Shown piece by piece: positions 20,280 to 33,191 of a stretch of DNA of 64,000 bases (the stretch's first letter is position 1; every line of letters starts with the position of its first letter). The position numbers and the translations under genes are program-made. The notes beneath the pieces were generated by a model that saw only the letters and a list, made by a program, of their open reading frames with translations, did not search any database and had not been told where the DNA came from. Origin of the DNA: Malania oleifera (Eukaryota > Streptophyta > Magnoliopsida > Santalales > Ximeniaceae); contig NC_080422.1 in NCBI RefSeq assembly GCF_029873635.1, positions 9,703,764-9,767,763 on the forward strand, given 5' to 3'.

Positions 20280-22839
20280 AGAGAAAATCCATAAAAAGAA
20301 AGAAATCTCCACTAAAATTTGAAAAATTTCATGGAAAGGTTTCAAAAATATCACGGATATTTCTAAAATTTATATAAAGTAATAGACTTTTCCTAAAAAA
20401 ATATTATTTTTTTTATAAAATATAAGGAGAGATTATTTTTTTTGTTAAATCTCAAGAGACGTTTGTGTCTTTTGTATTATTATTATTAATAAATTGAAAT
20501 ATTCAAAAAAATTGAAAATGTTTTAAGTTATAATTTTATATATTTATTTTTTAAGAAAATCAAGGTTAGTTAATTATTTGCCTCCTCCTTTATCTATATC
20601 CATGAGAAGATGATAAGTTTTTGTTTATTTTTTATATTTAAATTATTATTTGATATTTTTTATAAATATTATTTGGGAATTACTGTTCAATATTTTGTAA
20701 AATATAAATGTCTAAGCAATTTTCATTTTAACTCTAGATTTTTATTAAAAAATTATTAAATTTTATTTATAAACTAATAAAATATACAAGGTTTCAAGAT
20801 TCTTTCTATTATAAATAAGAACTAGTTTCTTATAATGTCTCACAAAAATTTAAGTTTTACGTAAAGACAAATTTTTAAGTCTTTTTTTTTGTGAGAAATT
20901 TGTACAAGACTTGTCAAAATTCTTCCCAACCAAGCAACCGATATCACTTAATGAAGCCTACAAGCATGAACGTCACATAAGTCATTCTAAACATAATGGT
21001 AATTGAGAGTGACATTATATTCGTTCATGAACATGCTAGTTACATACATGACGGGCGTGTTGGTCTTTTTTATAGTCATTAAATATAAGGGATAATGAGA
21101 AATTAAAAATACTAATTTAAAATTTAAACTTATTATTTATAAGGGATAATGAAAAATTAAAAGACAATGAAAAGTTCATAACATTTATTTAATTTTAAAA
21201 TAAAATAACATATTAAATTACTTACATACCTAAAGCTATAAGTGCTGGGATTATAAGATGCACAATTAAGGGCATTTTTTGAAAAATAATTGAAGAAAAA
21301 AATAGTTGAAAACTGCTCAAGCTTTCCTTACTTTAGATTTTGAAGCATAAATTTTAGGTTTTAAATTTTAATTTTATGTAAAATATAATATAATATAATA
21401 TAAAATTATATATTTTTTTTAATTCATATAAATTTAAATTCAAAAACTTAAAATTAATACTTATAAATGCAACCTTACTCTATAAATATGGGAGATGATC
21501 ACTATATGACACAATCACACCGCATACATAATTCAAAGAATCTACTCATATTATTTATCAATAAGACAACATTACATTATTTAATTAAAGAAGTAATCTT
21601 TACGAATCAAATCCCTGATATGTTGGGCTGTCATATCTCCTACTAATTCATCATGCTATCCATTTTTATATTATTTTTTATGAATCAAGTTCTTTAGCTC
21701 AAAATTATCTTAGAAACACATAAGGGTTAATATGACTTGAATTTAAATTTATGTAAATTTTAATAAATAATCAATAAAATTTCTATAATATTTTATATAA
21801 AATTTGCCCAAATTCAAATGCATTTATGAAATTTAAACTCCAAATCATGAAATAAAAAAATAATTTTTTTATTTTTCATAGGTGAAAAAAATTGTTCAAA
21901 CATTGTTAATTTTTTTAAAAAAATTAAAATCAATAAATCTTTTACTTATATAATATATGAGTGTACATACACAAACAGATACACACACCCACATATATAT
22001 AATTTTCTCACTATCCTACAAATAACTTGGCAGATTGTGTAAGCTTATATAATTGGAGGGGCTATCATAGGCATTAAGTCATGTCATAATTACGATATGA
22101 GTTTATAAACAATTTCGTGCTTTATGAAATGTATGATGAGGTCAAGTGATGAATTCAAACCCATTACGTTTATTCCATTCCATCCGCCATACCAAATCTA
22201 TAGTTATTGTCACCTTAGACTTGTACTAGCTTTCTGTGTAAATTTTTCCTTACATGTCATCAGCGTATATCTTTCAGTTTTTTCACACAAGTCAAGTTCC
22301 TTTAGTGCGTGTTAACAAAATTAATCAAAGTGTGTTAATCATCATAATGGGAATTGCTTCGGTTAGGGTATACACATGCAATGCAAGGAGACAATGGGTT
22401 CTCCTAGATATCATACTATAGCTTTGGAATGTTTCCTCTGGCAACCTAGATCGCGTTTGGCGAGTGACGATGAAATATTCCACAAAGGGAGCCTAGCCCG
22501 TGTAGAGGTCTACAAATGATTTATAAATGAGCCCTTTGTTCGATTTTATGCATTTTTGTTGGTCACCTTGTATCTACAAATGCTAATTATTAGTTTTGCA
22601 AAGTTTCCCCCATGGGTCATCACAAAGACATTTGACTTCAAGCAAACCAATAAATCGAGGCCTACCAAGCTCGTCACATGCAACATATTAAGCTTAATTG
22701 AACGTTTGTATGAGCCAAATTCTATGATAAACAGTGTTGCGCAAGCGTGCGCACACACAAACAATATGCTGAGGTAACTAAGAGTCTTGGCTTGAGGGGA
22801 AATTGAGTTAGGCAATCCTAATGGCACAAAAGTAAGGCA
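20280..22839. other. AT-rich intergenic DNA, no gene recognised
   Basis: Short open frames here are not protein-like. Two similar 'aagggataatgaaaaattaaa' words lie near 21080-21160, a (AATAT)n run near 21385-21405, and AT-rich inverted words near 21730-21850. Confidence 0.5.
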
Positions 22840-23480
22840 AAAAGAAGACAGAAATACAACGACAACAATTCAAGCCGTAATTCCTACTAGGTAAAATCAA
22901 CTATATGAATCATTTTCGTTCACACGATCAAGGGTAATTTCCTCCGACAAATTCAGGGTTATTAAGTCCTTATTCACTATCTCATTCCACAAATTGTGTT
23001 AGGTCTACCCTAACCCCCTCTAATGCCCCTTATAGTAACTAGCTCACTATTCCTAACTAGCATGCTCTTTGGCTTATATCGCAAATGTCTACACTATTTG
23101 AGTCATCCCTTTCTTATCTTATATTCTACAAAAGTTATGCTAACTTACTGCGAATATCTTCTTACTTAATTTACGTTTACTGTTATACCACTTATTCAAC
23201 TTAACATTCTCATCTCGATAATTTTTACTTTTCAATATGTTGTTTCTTAGTCATCCAACATTTTGATACATATAGCATAGCTAGTCTTACAGATGTCCAA
23301 TAAACCTTCATTTTTTAATTTTAAGGGATCTCACAACACATTTGAAGTACTTTTCCATTTTATCCAACTTATTTTAATTCTATGCATTATATTTTCTTCA
23401 ATTTGTTCTTTATCTTCGTGTCGAAATCTGCTAATATGACTAATTTCTTGATCATCAAGTTTAATATATAATCCTCAAAT
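22840..23480 (-). mobile_element. RTE-type LINE 3' fragment
   Basis: Minus-strand translation from 23430 downwards gives 'QIEENIMHRIKISWIKW', then pieces matching 'CDRR.PLKLK', 'MLYGSECW', 'KKQHIEK', 'RMLSWISG' and 'KDLI.L.L.EEI.LDRV', the C-terminal RTE-type LINE order. The 3' end near 22850 is a TTG-rich tail. It has many stops and is the same family as 8990-9600 and 570-1690. Confidence 0.72.
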
Positions 23481-24552
23481 TAAGACTCAGGTTGTCTTCA
23501 CCAACTTGCAGGCAAATTTATTTTTTTTTGCTGACTTCTAAAAATTGCCCTACTTGCTGGGTATTCTACTTCTGTCAAATTTTTTCAGTTAGGAATTCTT
23601 TCATGCAACTCTACCTTTCCCTATACCCTTCTTGTTAAGTCAATACTTGGCAACAAACTCCCAATAGAAAAATTGAGAATTTTTTTAAAGACACAATGAT
23701 TTGGAGATTTGGGAGAATAAATTCGCTTAACGCCCCAACTTGACTAGATTGCCCCTCAGGTCCTTCCTCAATCACCTCGATTCCCTTAATTCAATTAATT
23801 TTCTGTTGGACTCCAAAATATTGTTGAACCTTCATTTTCTCTTCATTGTATACCACTACTGAGTTGTTCATGGAGTGACTCAAAGTTTTCCAGAATTTTG
23901 ACTAAGTAGTTTGTATGCCTAATATGGATGCAAAGAATATGAAACCATACAAAGAAATTTAAACATACACGACAACGACTAGACTAAGTCATGTGAAAAA
24001 GGATGAAACTCCTGTACCAACCCCTAGTAAGTTTATCACTTACAGGTTTTCACCATAGCTCTATTTTAAGGGAGGAAGTTAGAATTAAAATATGTATGGT
24101 TCAAGCTCTGTTCCTTATTAATAATAGGTTTCCAGCATGTCCCCTATCCTTACCCAATACGTTTGGACAAAGTTCACACGGAGTGGAGTGGTTCACGTGC
24201 CCCCAAAGACCTTATCTCATAAGAGCCAACATTATTACACTCGTATCTATTCCTAAAAGGTAAAGCTCGAGTAGGAGGTTGGTGAAAATATGTGTGCTCA
24301 TATAAGTTTTAAAAGCCTATCCCTTTAAACCCATCATATCATTATACCCTGCACATGTTTATCCATCCATTTCATATGTACAAGAATTAAACATATAAGA
24401 ATTATATACAAGCAAAATATCTACAAAAATAAAATATTCACAAAAAAACACAACAATTCATATTTACAAATAAAACATCATGCAATAATCAAAAGACCAT
24501 TAAATTCATATTAAGGATAATTCAAAACTATTTGATGGCTCGACTCTCAATG
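23481..24552. other. Unassigned; possible internal leader of a Tat-like element
   Basis: No coding signal is recognised. It lies immediately downstream (minus) of the primer-binding site at 24553-24570, so part of it may be the untranslated leader of that element. Confidence 0.35.
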
Positions 24553-27450
24553 TCCCCAGTGGAATCGCCAAACTGTCGCAACGTCCCTGAGAAAGGGTCT
24601 GGAATGACAAGGGATAATAGATATTGAAATTTGACTAGAGTCGCCACTAACCTATTTTTTACCTTAGTGCGGTTAGAACACTTATTTACTACTCTTTAAT
24701 TGGTCTCTAGACTATTCCTAGGCCAAGAAACCAGTAGTCTTAGTTTGCTTTACTGGAATCGGGATCGAAAGTTCGATTAGGCGAGGGGAAGGTACTAGCA
24801 CCTTCTACACACCCGTTCTACAAACGATACCTAATTAGTTATGAATTATCCCTAAATTGAATTTTTATGGTCTTTAATTAACTCCTCAAAGGTAAAGAAA
24901 CAAACAAATAAATTAATTAAAAACAAAACAAAAAATTACAGTGCGATTAGGAATGTCTAATAAGACCTCCAAATCAGGGGATCCTGTTAGATAAACCTCT
25001 CCCTCAGAGTTGATATAAGTGAGGTTTGAAATACCTCTTTATCCTTTTTGAAATTATTGTGATGCACCCACTCAAAAATCAAGAAAATCATGAAAAGTAT
25101 CTTTGAAAACATTCCTAGATTATTCAGAATCCCAGTAAAGTTTTTCTGAAAATTTTAATTTTTTTTTTTGGGATTTTTAAAGATTTTTATTTATTTTTTT
25201 GGCAGTTTATTTTCCATTTTTTCATTCATTTCAAGTCAAAATGACTCAAAATAATTTTTTTTATTTCAAAAATATTTTTCCAAAATTTTCTCTATTTTTT
25301 TTTCTAATTTTTGCTATCCAATAAGATAATATATAAAATAAAATAAATCAATAAATAAGTAAATAAATGAAATGGTGAATCGGGTCAACCGGTTCATTTA
25401 AAATGAACTGAGTTAAATCAGTGGGTGCCCCGTGTCTGCTGACAAAGGTGACACGTGACATTTTTATTTTTTACTTAATTTTTATTTTTAAAAGTATTGT
25501 ATCAAAGTGACATTAGCACGACGTCATCTTGATACGCGTCACCATAACACATGTCACTCTCTCGGGCCTTCCTTTTATTTTTAAAATTTATTATGTAAAA
25601 GACTTTTTCTTCCCTAAAGTTGTTGCTACAATGGGATCCATGTCTGAGTCAGAAGACCAAAGTTATAAAACTCTAAATAATAAGATGACCAATCAGAATT
25701 AGGAAGGATGAATCATGAACAACCTGAAAAAAATTTAGCTAAATTGGACGAGGAATCACCATCTGATTGTCTAAATCAAGCTAACTACGCAGGCACCTTC
25801 AATCTTAAAGTTGCTGCTGCTCTGAGGTTGATATCTAAGGCACAAAACCACAGTTTAAAAACTCTAAATAATAATATAGGAAATCAGAATTAAAAAGGGT
25901 GAGTCATATACAACCTATAAATATTTCAGCACAATCAGACTATAAATTCTACTGGATCGTTTAGATCAAATTGATTACACAGACACCTCCACCCCTAAAG
26001 CTGTTGTTGTCATGAGGCTGATATCTAAGGCATAAAACCACAGTTTAAAAACTCCAAATAACAATCTAGCCGATCAGAATTAAGCAAGGTGAGTCATATA
26101 CAAATTGTAAAATATTGCAGCACAATTGGACTATAAATTACCAGCCGATTGTTTAGATCAAGCTAACTGCGTAGACACTTCCAATCCTAAAATTACTGCT
26201 ACAATGAAGCTTATGTCCGAACCCCAAAATCAATGTTTTCAAGCTCCAAATGACAATCTGACCGTCCAGAGTGAAGAAGGATGAGTTAGGAACCACCTAT
26301 CAAAATATTAGCTAAATCGGATTAGAGATCACCATCCGATAGTTTAGAGCAAGCTGATTGCACATACACCTTTAATCCTGAATTTTTAGGGAAAAAAATA
26401 CTTTTTTTCTCCCTCTCTTTTTTAACACGAAATTCCTTTTTTTTTCTCCTCCTCTATTCTTGTATTTTTTTTTCCATGTCCTCTTATTACTTCCAAATTT
26501 CTCTATTTATAGGCTTGAGGAGTGATTTGATTAATCAATCAAATTCAAATCAAACAATCAAACTAAAACTAATTTCCTAAATCAAGTGATTAACCAAATT
26601 TATTTTTCAATCAAACTTAATTGCCAAATCAATTATAAATTTTGATTTTTGCACATGTCTTTGATTTTTTTTTACTTTTATTTTATTTTATTTTATTTTT
26701 TGCAAGTCTAAATTAAAGACTCAAGATTGCTAGCCGACTTTATTTTTCCTTTTTTTTTTAATAAAAAAATTCCAATGTAAAATTTATATTTTATTTTTCC
26801 ATATTTCTCTTTTTATTTTTTGTTCATATTTTTGTATGAAGTTTTTTTTTTTGTTGTATAAGACTTTCGAACAAATTGGCTTGTCTACATTAACCACTCT
26901 AACATTGCATGAAAAATTGAAATTAAGATGTAAATAATGAATAATATGAATGATTTGAGGCAAGAGTCTTCATCTACATTGATAGGAGACGGGTCAATTA
27001 TACTCTACCCTCATATCTCAAATAATCCTAACATATAATCATACAAATATTGGCCAAACAAAGACAAGCATAAGCACCCTATTTATCTAGATAATTTAAG
27101 GCACATGGCAATGTTTTGTATAGAAGATTTAAGGCATATGAAATTTTGGAATTAAAAAAAGCCTTGCTACAACATAGAGGTGTATTTTATACTTATTATG
27201 TTAAAATTGACGGAAGGTTATAAGAGTCGTTAAAATAAGAAAAAGGAAAATTCTTTTCTACAACATCTTAGTTTTTCCCAAAAATTTTTGATCCAAACGA
27301 TTCAATAGGTTGAAATAAAAAATGAACATTAACTACAATTTAATATTTAAACTCAAAAGGACTAAATCTTTCTTATTCCCTCCCAAATACGTGATTATTT
27401 GCAATTATTGGGAGACCCTCAAACAAACTAAACTGTACTCCTAATTTATT
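24553..27450 (-). mobile_element. Tat/Ogre-like gypsy LTR with tRNA-Arg-type primer site
   Basis: Minus-strand TGGCGATTCCACTGGGGA (24553-24570) resembles the tRNA-Arg-complementary primer site used by Ogre/Tat elements. The LTR would end at 24574 with GCGACA and extend right. It contains conserved Tat-like text (the 'gagtcgccac' block near 24640), the ~191-bp tandem array at 25616-26387, and a minus-strand TATAAATAG near 26505-26513. A second, inverted copy is recognised at about 59860-63060. The right end is not defined, and no coding region is seen. Family assignment is from the primer site and LTR text only. Confidence 0.55.
25616..26387. repeat. ~191-bp tandem repeat, four copies
   Basis: Units start near 25616, 25805, 25996 and 26188, each opening with 'aaagttgttgctacaatg'-like text, then 'aaccacagtttaaaaactc', 'aatcagaatta', 'ggatgagtcat' and 'gtttagatcaagctaa'. 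Copies are clearly diverged, so the array is old. It is non-coding and lies inside the Tat-like LTR. Confidence 0.82.
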
Positions 27451-27569
27451 TCAAACCTATCTCAATCTCATATTCTTTGTCGCTCAAGAAGTACCAATTC
27501 TCGGCCTCTAATTCGAGATTAAAATGATGAATGAGTGCACTCAATTTAAATTAAGATATTAATATATTT

Positions 27570-29427
27570 TAGATTGATTATTGTTAAATTTGGAAAAAGA
27601 CATTATTCTATGTTATTATTCAACATTGCAAGGGTGTATATATGTACGTGAGTTAAGGAACAAGATCTCAAATTACTCCTAAATATCTGCTCTATAATAA
27701 TTATACAATAATTGAAAAATGGAAAGTGTAGATATTTCTCTAATACTCCCCCTCAAGTTGGAGCATGGAGATCCGTAATGCCCAACTTGCGTGATAAGTC
27801 TTGGAAATGTTTACGATCCAAAGCTTTGGTTAAGATATCGGCAAGCTGACTATGGGTAGGAATATGCTTAGTGAAGAAGAGGTTAGCCCGTAACTTTTCA
27901 TGAATAATATGACAATCAATTTCTATATATTTTGTATGTTCATGGAAAACAAGATTCTGGGTAATGTGAAAACCCGCTTGGTTGTCACAATATAAGAGCA
28001 TAGGCTGGGAATGCGGTACACCAAAATCATTTAAAAGAGTTTTGAGTCATATAAGTTCACAGGTAGTAGAAGAAAGTGTCTGGTACTCAGCTTCGGCAGA
28101 GGAGCGAGAAATTGTAATTTGTTTCTTAGTGTGTCAGGAAATTGGACTAGTGCCCATCTGAATGAAAAAACCAGTGGTGGAGCAGTGAGTGAGGGGACAA
28201 CTAGCCCAATCCGAATCAAAATTGGTTGGGACTTGAAGAGTATTGGCAGTAGGAAAAAATAACTCTTGGCCTGGAAATGCCTTAATGTATCGAAGAACAC
28301 GTACAACAGCATCATATTGTGGTTGTCTGGGCTGGTGCATAAATTGATTGAGAATGCTGACTAAAAATACAATGTTAGGACGAGTGATGGTGAGATATAT
28401 CAAACATCCAAAGAGTTGCCAAAATGAGCTTGGATCGGAGAGAATATCACCATTAGTATTATTGAGCTTGAGATTTTGTTCCATGGGAAAGTTAGCAGGA
28501 CAAACACCAAGATGACTGCTATCAGTGAGGATGTCAAGAGCATATTTTCGTTGATTAAGAAATATGCCAGTGGGAGAGTGAGCAACTTCAAGGCCAAGGA
28601 AATATTTCAATTTGCCAAGATCCTTGAGTTTGAATTTTTGAGCAAGCATGACTTTGAAAGTACTAATATCGGAAAGATCATTGCTTGCCATGAGAATATC
28701 ATCATAAACAAAAATGAGAGTAAAAGACTGACCCCAAGAGTGGGCGAAGAGAGAGTGATCGGCCTGAGATTGGGTGAAACCCTCAACAAGTAAAATAGAA
28801 GATAATTTAGAAAACCAATTGTGCGAGACTTGTTTAAGGCCATAAAGTGATTTCTGAAGACGAAAAACACGAGTCTCCCTCTGTTTGCAATAACTTGGTG
28901 GAGTAGTCATATAAACCTCCTCATCGAGGTCACCATGGAGAAAAGCGTTGTTGACGTCCAATTGAAGGAGATGTCAATTCTGAACTGCAGTCACTGCAAG
29001 AACACATCTAACAGTAACTAGTTTAACAATATGAGCAAAAGTGTCATGATAATCCAAACCTTCTACCTAAGTGTAGCCCTTGGCCACCAAGCGAGCTTTG
29101 TGTCGCTCTATGGATCCATAGGCTCAAATTTTTGTTTTGAACATCCATTTACAGCCAATTGGTTTTTTTTTCTAAGTGGAAGGTGTTAAAGAACCCATGT
29201 ATGATTGACTTCTAAGGCTTGGATTTCAAAAGTCATGGCATCACACCAATGTGGGTGTAGCACAACTTGAGAATATGAGGTAGGTTCGGGATGTTGGGAC
29301 ATAACAGAAAGAAAAGCCAAATGTTGATTAGAAAAACGATGATAAGATAAAAAAGAAGATAGACAATGAACCGTACTTGAGGAAGATCTTGAAATTTGTG
29401 AAGCCAAGGAGAACTTTGTGTTAACCT
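27570..29427 (-). mobile_element. Ty1/copia fragment (element F): RT, RNase H and part of 3' LTR
   Basis: Minus strand. 29186-29427 gives 'HWCDAMTFEIQALEVNHTW', the start of copia RT. 28134-28961 gives 'MDVNNAFLHGDLDEEVYM', 'QKSLYGLKQVSHNWFSKL', 'VYDDILMASND', 'KDLGKLKYFLGLEV' and 'SDWASCPLTHCSTTGFF'. 27753-28001 gives RNase H 'YCDNQAGFH', 'HTKYIEIDCHIIHEKL' and 'QLADILTKAL'. A polypurine tract (minus, 'AACTTGAGGGGGAGTA') near 27745-27760 adjoins a short LTR of about 170 bp. The upstream part is replaced by the SIRE-like LTR that begins at 29428. It is a broken fossil with several breaks. Confidence 0.85.
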
Positions 29428-29779
29428 GATAGGTCATACCCTGTTTTGATTATGACAAATACTCTGATATTTAATGGTTGATAAGTTTGTGTGCAGAATC
29501 AATTGGAGGTTTCAATATGATGCACATGGACTTGAAAAAGCTAAAGACTCAGTCCATTTATTTGTTGTAATTTAATTAAGGTTTATTCAGGTTTGTAATA
29601 ATTAAAAATCAATGGTCTGCAATAATTCAATGCATTGCATGCATGATAGGATAGATAAGCTCAAAGGCCTTATATCGACCCCCCCAAAGTTTTGCATGAT
29701 AAAGTCCCCTATTGTCTTAGAATTAAGCATCATGTGATTAGAGACTATTTCATAAAAGGAATAGGACCAAAATGCATAG

Positions 29780-30140
29780 TGTTGGCATGTTCGGTCGATC
29801 AAACTCCAATGCACAGATTTCTTCGGTCGACCGAGCCTTCCCAGGGTCAAACTGTTGACCACTCGGTCGATTTTCCTAAAATGAATACCAACGCCCTGGT
29901 CGACCGAACAGACACGTGGGAAGTCCCAACATCCTGGTCGACCGAACCTCCAGGTTCAAAAAGACTTGGTCGACCGAAATATATGAAGTTCAGTCAACCG
30001 AACTTAGTCTAGTCGACCAAACCTGGGAGGGTTCGGAATTGCCTTTGATTGGTCGACCATCTTCCCAATTGAAATTCATCCTGGTCAACCAAACTGGGCA
30101 ACCCGGTCGACTAAACCATAAAAACGGTCGACCAACCCTC
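29780..30140 (+). promoter_or_regulatory. GGTCGACCGA palindrome array in the SIRE-like LTR
   Basis: About ten copies of a GGTCGACCGAA-like motif, perfect or with one or two changes, occur at 20-50-bp spacing, ending about 110 bp before TATATATA (30254-30261). The core GTCGAC is palindromic. The same core, in a different flank, forms the arrays in the gypsy LTRs of this window. Function is not known. Confidence 0.7.
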
Positions 30141-30845
30141 TCGGGTTGCTCGGATTTTACCCAGGTTAAAACGCTGTTAATCTTTATTAACCCTATTTAA
30201 ACTTTTCCAAAAATGTCAGATAGGTCCCAAACAATTATAATTTCAAGGGTGTCTATATATACCCCGTCATTTGCATGGATTAGCACAAGATTAGCATAAA
30301 CGATTAGCAATTTTTTCTGAAATCCAAAAGTTCCATTTCTTATATTCACTTAGTAAGAGTGCTTTTGTGTTCCATTTCTTATATTCATTCTTATTGCTAG
30401 AATCACTTAGTAAGAGTGCTTTTGTATTCATCTCATAAAGCTTACACTCTCATATGCTTGTATTGATTGAGATTGATTTTATTTTGAGAGTAAGCATTAA
30501 ATTTTTCTAGGAGACTTCGTTTATAAGTTTTCCATAGGAAAACGTTTTTGAGCTTGTGAGTTTTGCTTAATCATTGCAATACTCAAGAGCTCATATTGCG
30601 TTTTGTTTGTAAAATAATTTTTTGCAAACTATTTTCAAATATCTTTTGTGCTTATTTTTTAGAAAAATATTTTTGAGATATTTGTTTGTGTTGTGAAAGA
30701 TCTTTGTTGCTGAATATTGTGATTGATATTATTGTCTTGACACAAAGATCCTAAAGCTCACACTCTCACTGTAACGACCCGAATTTAAAATGGTATTTAA
30801 ATAATAAAAGAAAGGGAAATGAAAATCGAAAACAAAATGAGGCAG

Positions 30846-31145
30846 TCGACGAAATTGCATTTCGAAAGGAGAAACCAGGGAAAAATTATCAGGGCCTCGT
30901 CGACGAACACAGGGGATTCGTCGACGAAGGCATAAGAAGATTTGTCGATGAACACAGGGGATTTGTCAACGAAGGCTTAAGAGAATTCATCGACGAAGAC
31001 TGAATTTCGTCGACGAAGAAATACCGAGAGAGGTTTGAGCCGACTGAATTTCGTCAACGAAGGATTGAATTTTATCGATGAAATTAATGAAGGATTCATC
31101 AACGAATGACGTGGCTCGTCGACGAAATCCCCTGTTTTATAAATA
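30846..31145 (+). promoter_or_regulatory. TTCGTCGACGAA palindrome array plus TATA box, element B 5' LTR
   Basis: About eleven GTCGAC-type motifs (consensus TTCGTCGACGAA; most variants are C-to-T or G-to-A at CpG) end 14 bp before TATAAATA at 31138-31145. A CT-rich tract follows 45-100 bp downstream. This is a likely LTR promoter with an upstream array. Confidence 0.75.
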
Positions 31146-31729
31146 TGGAAAATCCGGATTTTACTTCAAGATTAAGAAATTTATCACCTCTCTCTTTCCT
31201 TTTCAGTCCTCTCTCTTTCTTTCATCGATTTTGGGCCAGATCTTCGCTGGATCGACAATCCGAAGTCACCACGACGCTCTTGGGGAAGTTCTTTCCAAAT
31301 CTACCGGAGCGGATCGTTGGTGAAAGTAAGGTAGAAACCATCCCAAATCTAGGGTAAGGTTTTTTACTCAATATTTGGATTTGTGATAGTTGAGAAAAGT
31401 GTTATACTCTTAGAAATACTAAACTTTAATATTGGGAATTTTCATTTTCAGGGTGTTGAGTTGGGAACCCTGCGGGTGAAGGGTAGATTTTCTTATGGGC
31501 TTTTCAGGAATCAAGTAAGGGGATAAACTAAGTTAGTTCTTTTGAGAGAATGAATTTCTATATATATATATATATATATATATGATTTATATTTGGAAAA
31601 AAATATTGCTAAAATGATGGTATATTGAATACGTAAAAAACTTGTTTGTGTGGCATGAGTAGGAATGTTATGAAATACTGTTTTCTGGGAATGTAAATGA
31701 TACAGATTTTTATAATGGAAAAACCAGCG

Positions 31730-31910
31730 TACGGGTCGTGCTATGTGACTGTGATTTGCCGGCATACGGGCCGTGCTATGTGATTGTGATTTACCGACGT
31801 ACGAACCGTGCTATGTGGATGTGATTTGCCAGCGTACGGGTTGTGCTATGTGTTGCTGGCGTACGGGCCAAACTTTAATAAAATGTGTAATACCGGCGTA
31901 TGGGCCGATG
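31730..31910 (+). repeat. 'CCGGCGTACGGGCCGTGC' minisatellite in element B 5' LTR
   Basis: About five degenerate units of roughly 30-35 bp with core GGCGTACGGGCCGTGCTATG, matched in the 3' LTR at 39000-39260 with a different copy number. Confidence 0.85.
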
Positions 31911-33191
31911 ATTTTTATGACACACATATAAATATATGCAAAATTATATGATTGATGTGAAAATTAATGATATGAGATACCCATGTATCACCGTTGTAGA
32001 ATATGTTATATGATATCAAAACCTGGTTGGCTTGGTCTAGGCTAGCACTTGTACGGTACCGTTGCTTTATGTCAATGGTCTTCATGATCATGATATTTGT
32101 GTTAACGCCGCTGTACGGAGTGGTGTGAGATTGGATGGTCGATGTGGTTTTTAAAGAAGTGTGTTGTGATCGCCTTTGGTGTACGAACCAGGTCTGGCAG
32201 TTCCATCGGACTTACAGACTGGACTTTTGACTTGATAGTGGTCGGCCAACCATTGTCAGGTCCCGCCTTTGGGTCATGCCAGTCATGTGGGGGTAATACA
32301 TGACAACAGCTAGCTAACCTACTAGGATTGTTTTATGTTATTATTATTATATGAGATGAAATATGATTATGAAAATGCAGTATATTCTGCCATGCTATGA
32401 TGATATATGTATGTTTTCTAAGATCTGATAAACAGTTATTGAACATGTTACGTATGATATATGTAGAACACAGAATACTCATGTTGTCACACACTAGTAT
32501 TAGTTTATTTCACTTACTGAGAGGTGTCTCACCCCTAAATTTTACAAACTTTTTAGGAGCTCCAGATAAGAGAGCGGAAAAAGCCCCGCTAATCTAGAGT
32601 TGTCTAATTGCCCTCTTTGAAGGGTAAGTTTTTGTAGGGACAGTTAGATTTTGTGGGAAATATCCCTAGATGTGATTTTTGGGATGTATATACTGAGATA
32701 CAGTGATTGTAGTAACTTTGGTTATTGTGATATACGATGAGATGAATATGATTGTATGTTTCCTACTGCGTAGGCTTTCGTTTTGTGTTCTAAAGTATCC
32801 TTGGTACCCACGGGACCAGGGGGATTGTGATCTGCTGAGTTGGAATGTATGATGTTGATTTTATTATATTATTGAAAAAAAATATGTGGAAAATAAGCAG
32901 GTCGTCACAGTGTGGTATCAGAGCCTAGGTTGTTAGGTTCTGTAGACTCTAGAATGCAGCGAAAACGATACCAGAGTTTAGGAAATGATTTGAGGTTTTG
33001 TTCTACAGTCTAGAGGCAAGACTTTCATGGTAGTTTCTGTGTTTTTCCTAAGATCATGATTTCAGAAAAATCATAGTAAGCTATTGTCGGGTTGTGTTCC
33101 TAGAATGTAAAACTAGGGATTAGAAATAAGTTGGAAATGATGAGATAAGTGGTGAGGATAGGATTTCTAAGTTATGTTCGTTGTTTCCAGG

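Larger units (their letters stand above)
30770..32909 (+). repeat. 5' LTR of gypsy element B
   Basis: Starts TGTAACGACCC and ends GGTCGTCACA. It holds, in order, a GTCGAC palindrome array, TATAAATA (31138-31145), a CT-rich tract (31190-31240), a (TA)n run near 31560, and a 'GGCGTACGGGCCGTGCTATG' minisatellite (31730-31910). Confidence 0.95.

Noticed and set aside
22546-22827. 93-codon minus-strand frame with a hydrophobic stretch
   Set aside because: Lies beside a LINE relic in AT-rich DNA, with no family resemblance and an overlapping frame on the other strand.
30846-31130. Palindrome arrays as CRISPR-like repeats
   Set aside because: Spacing is irregular, the intervals are not unique spacers, the motif is short and palindromic, and the setting is a plant LTR promoter.
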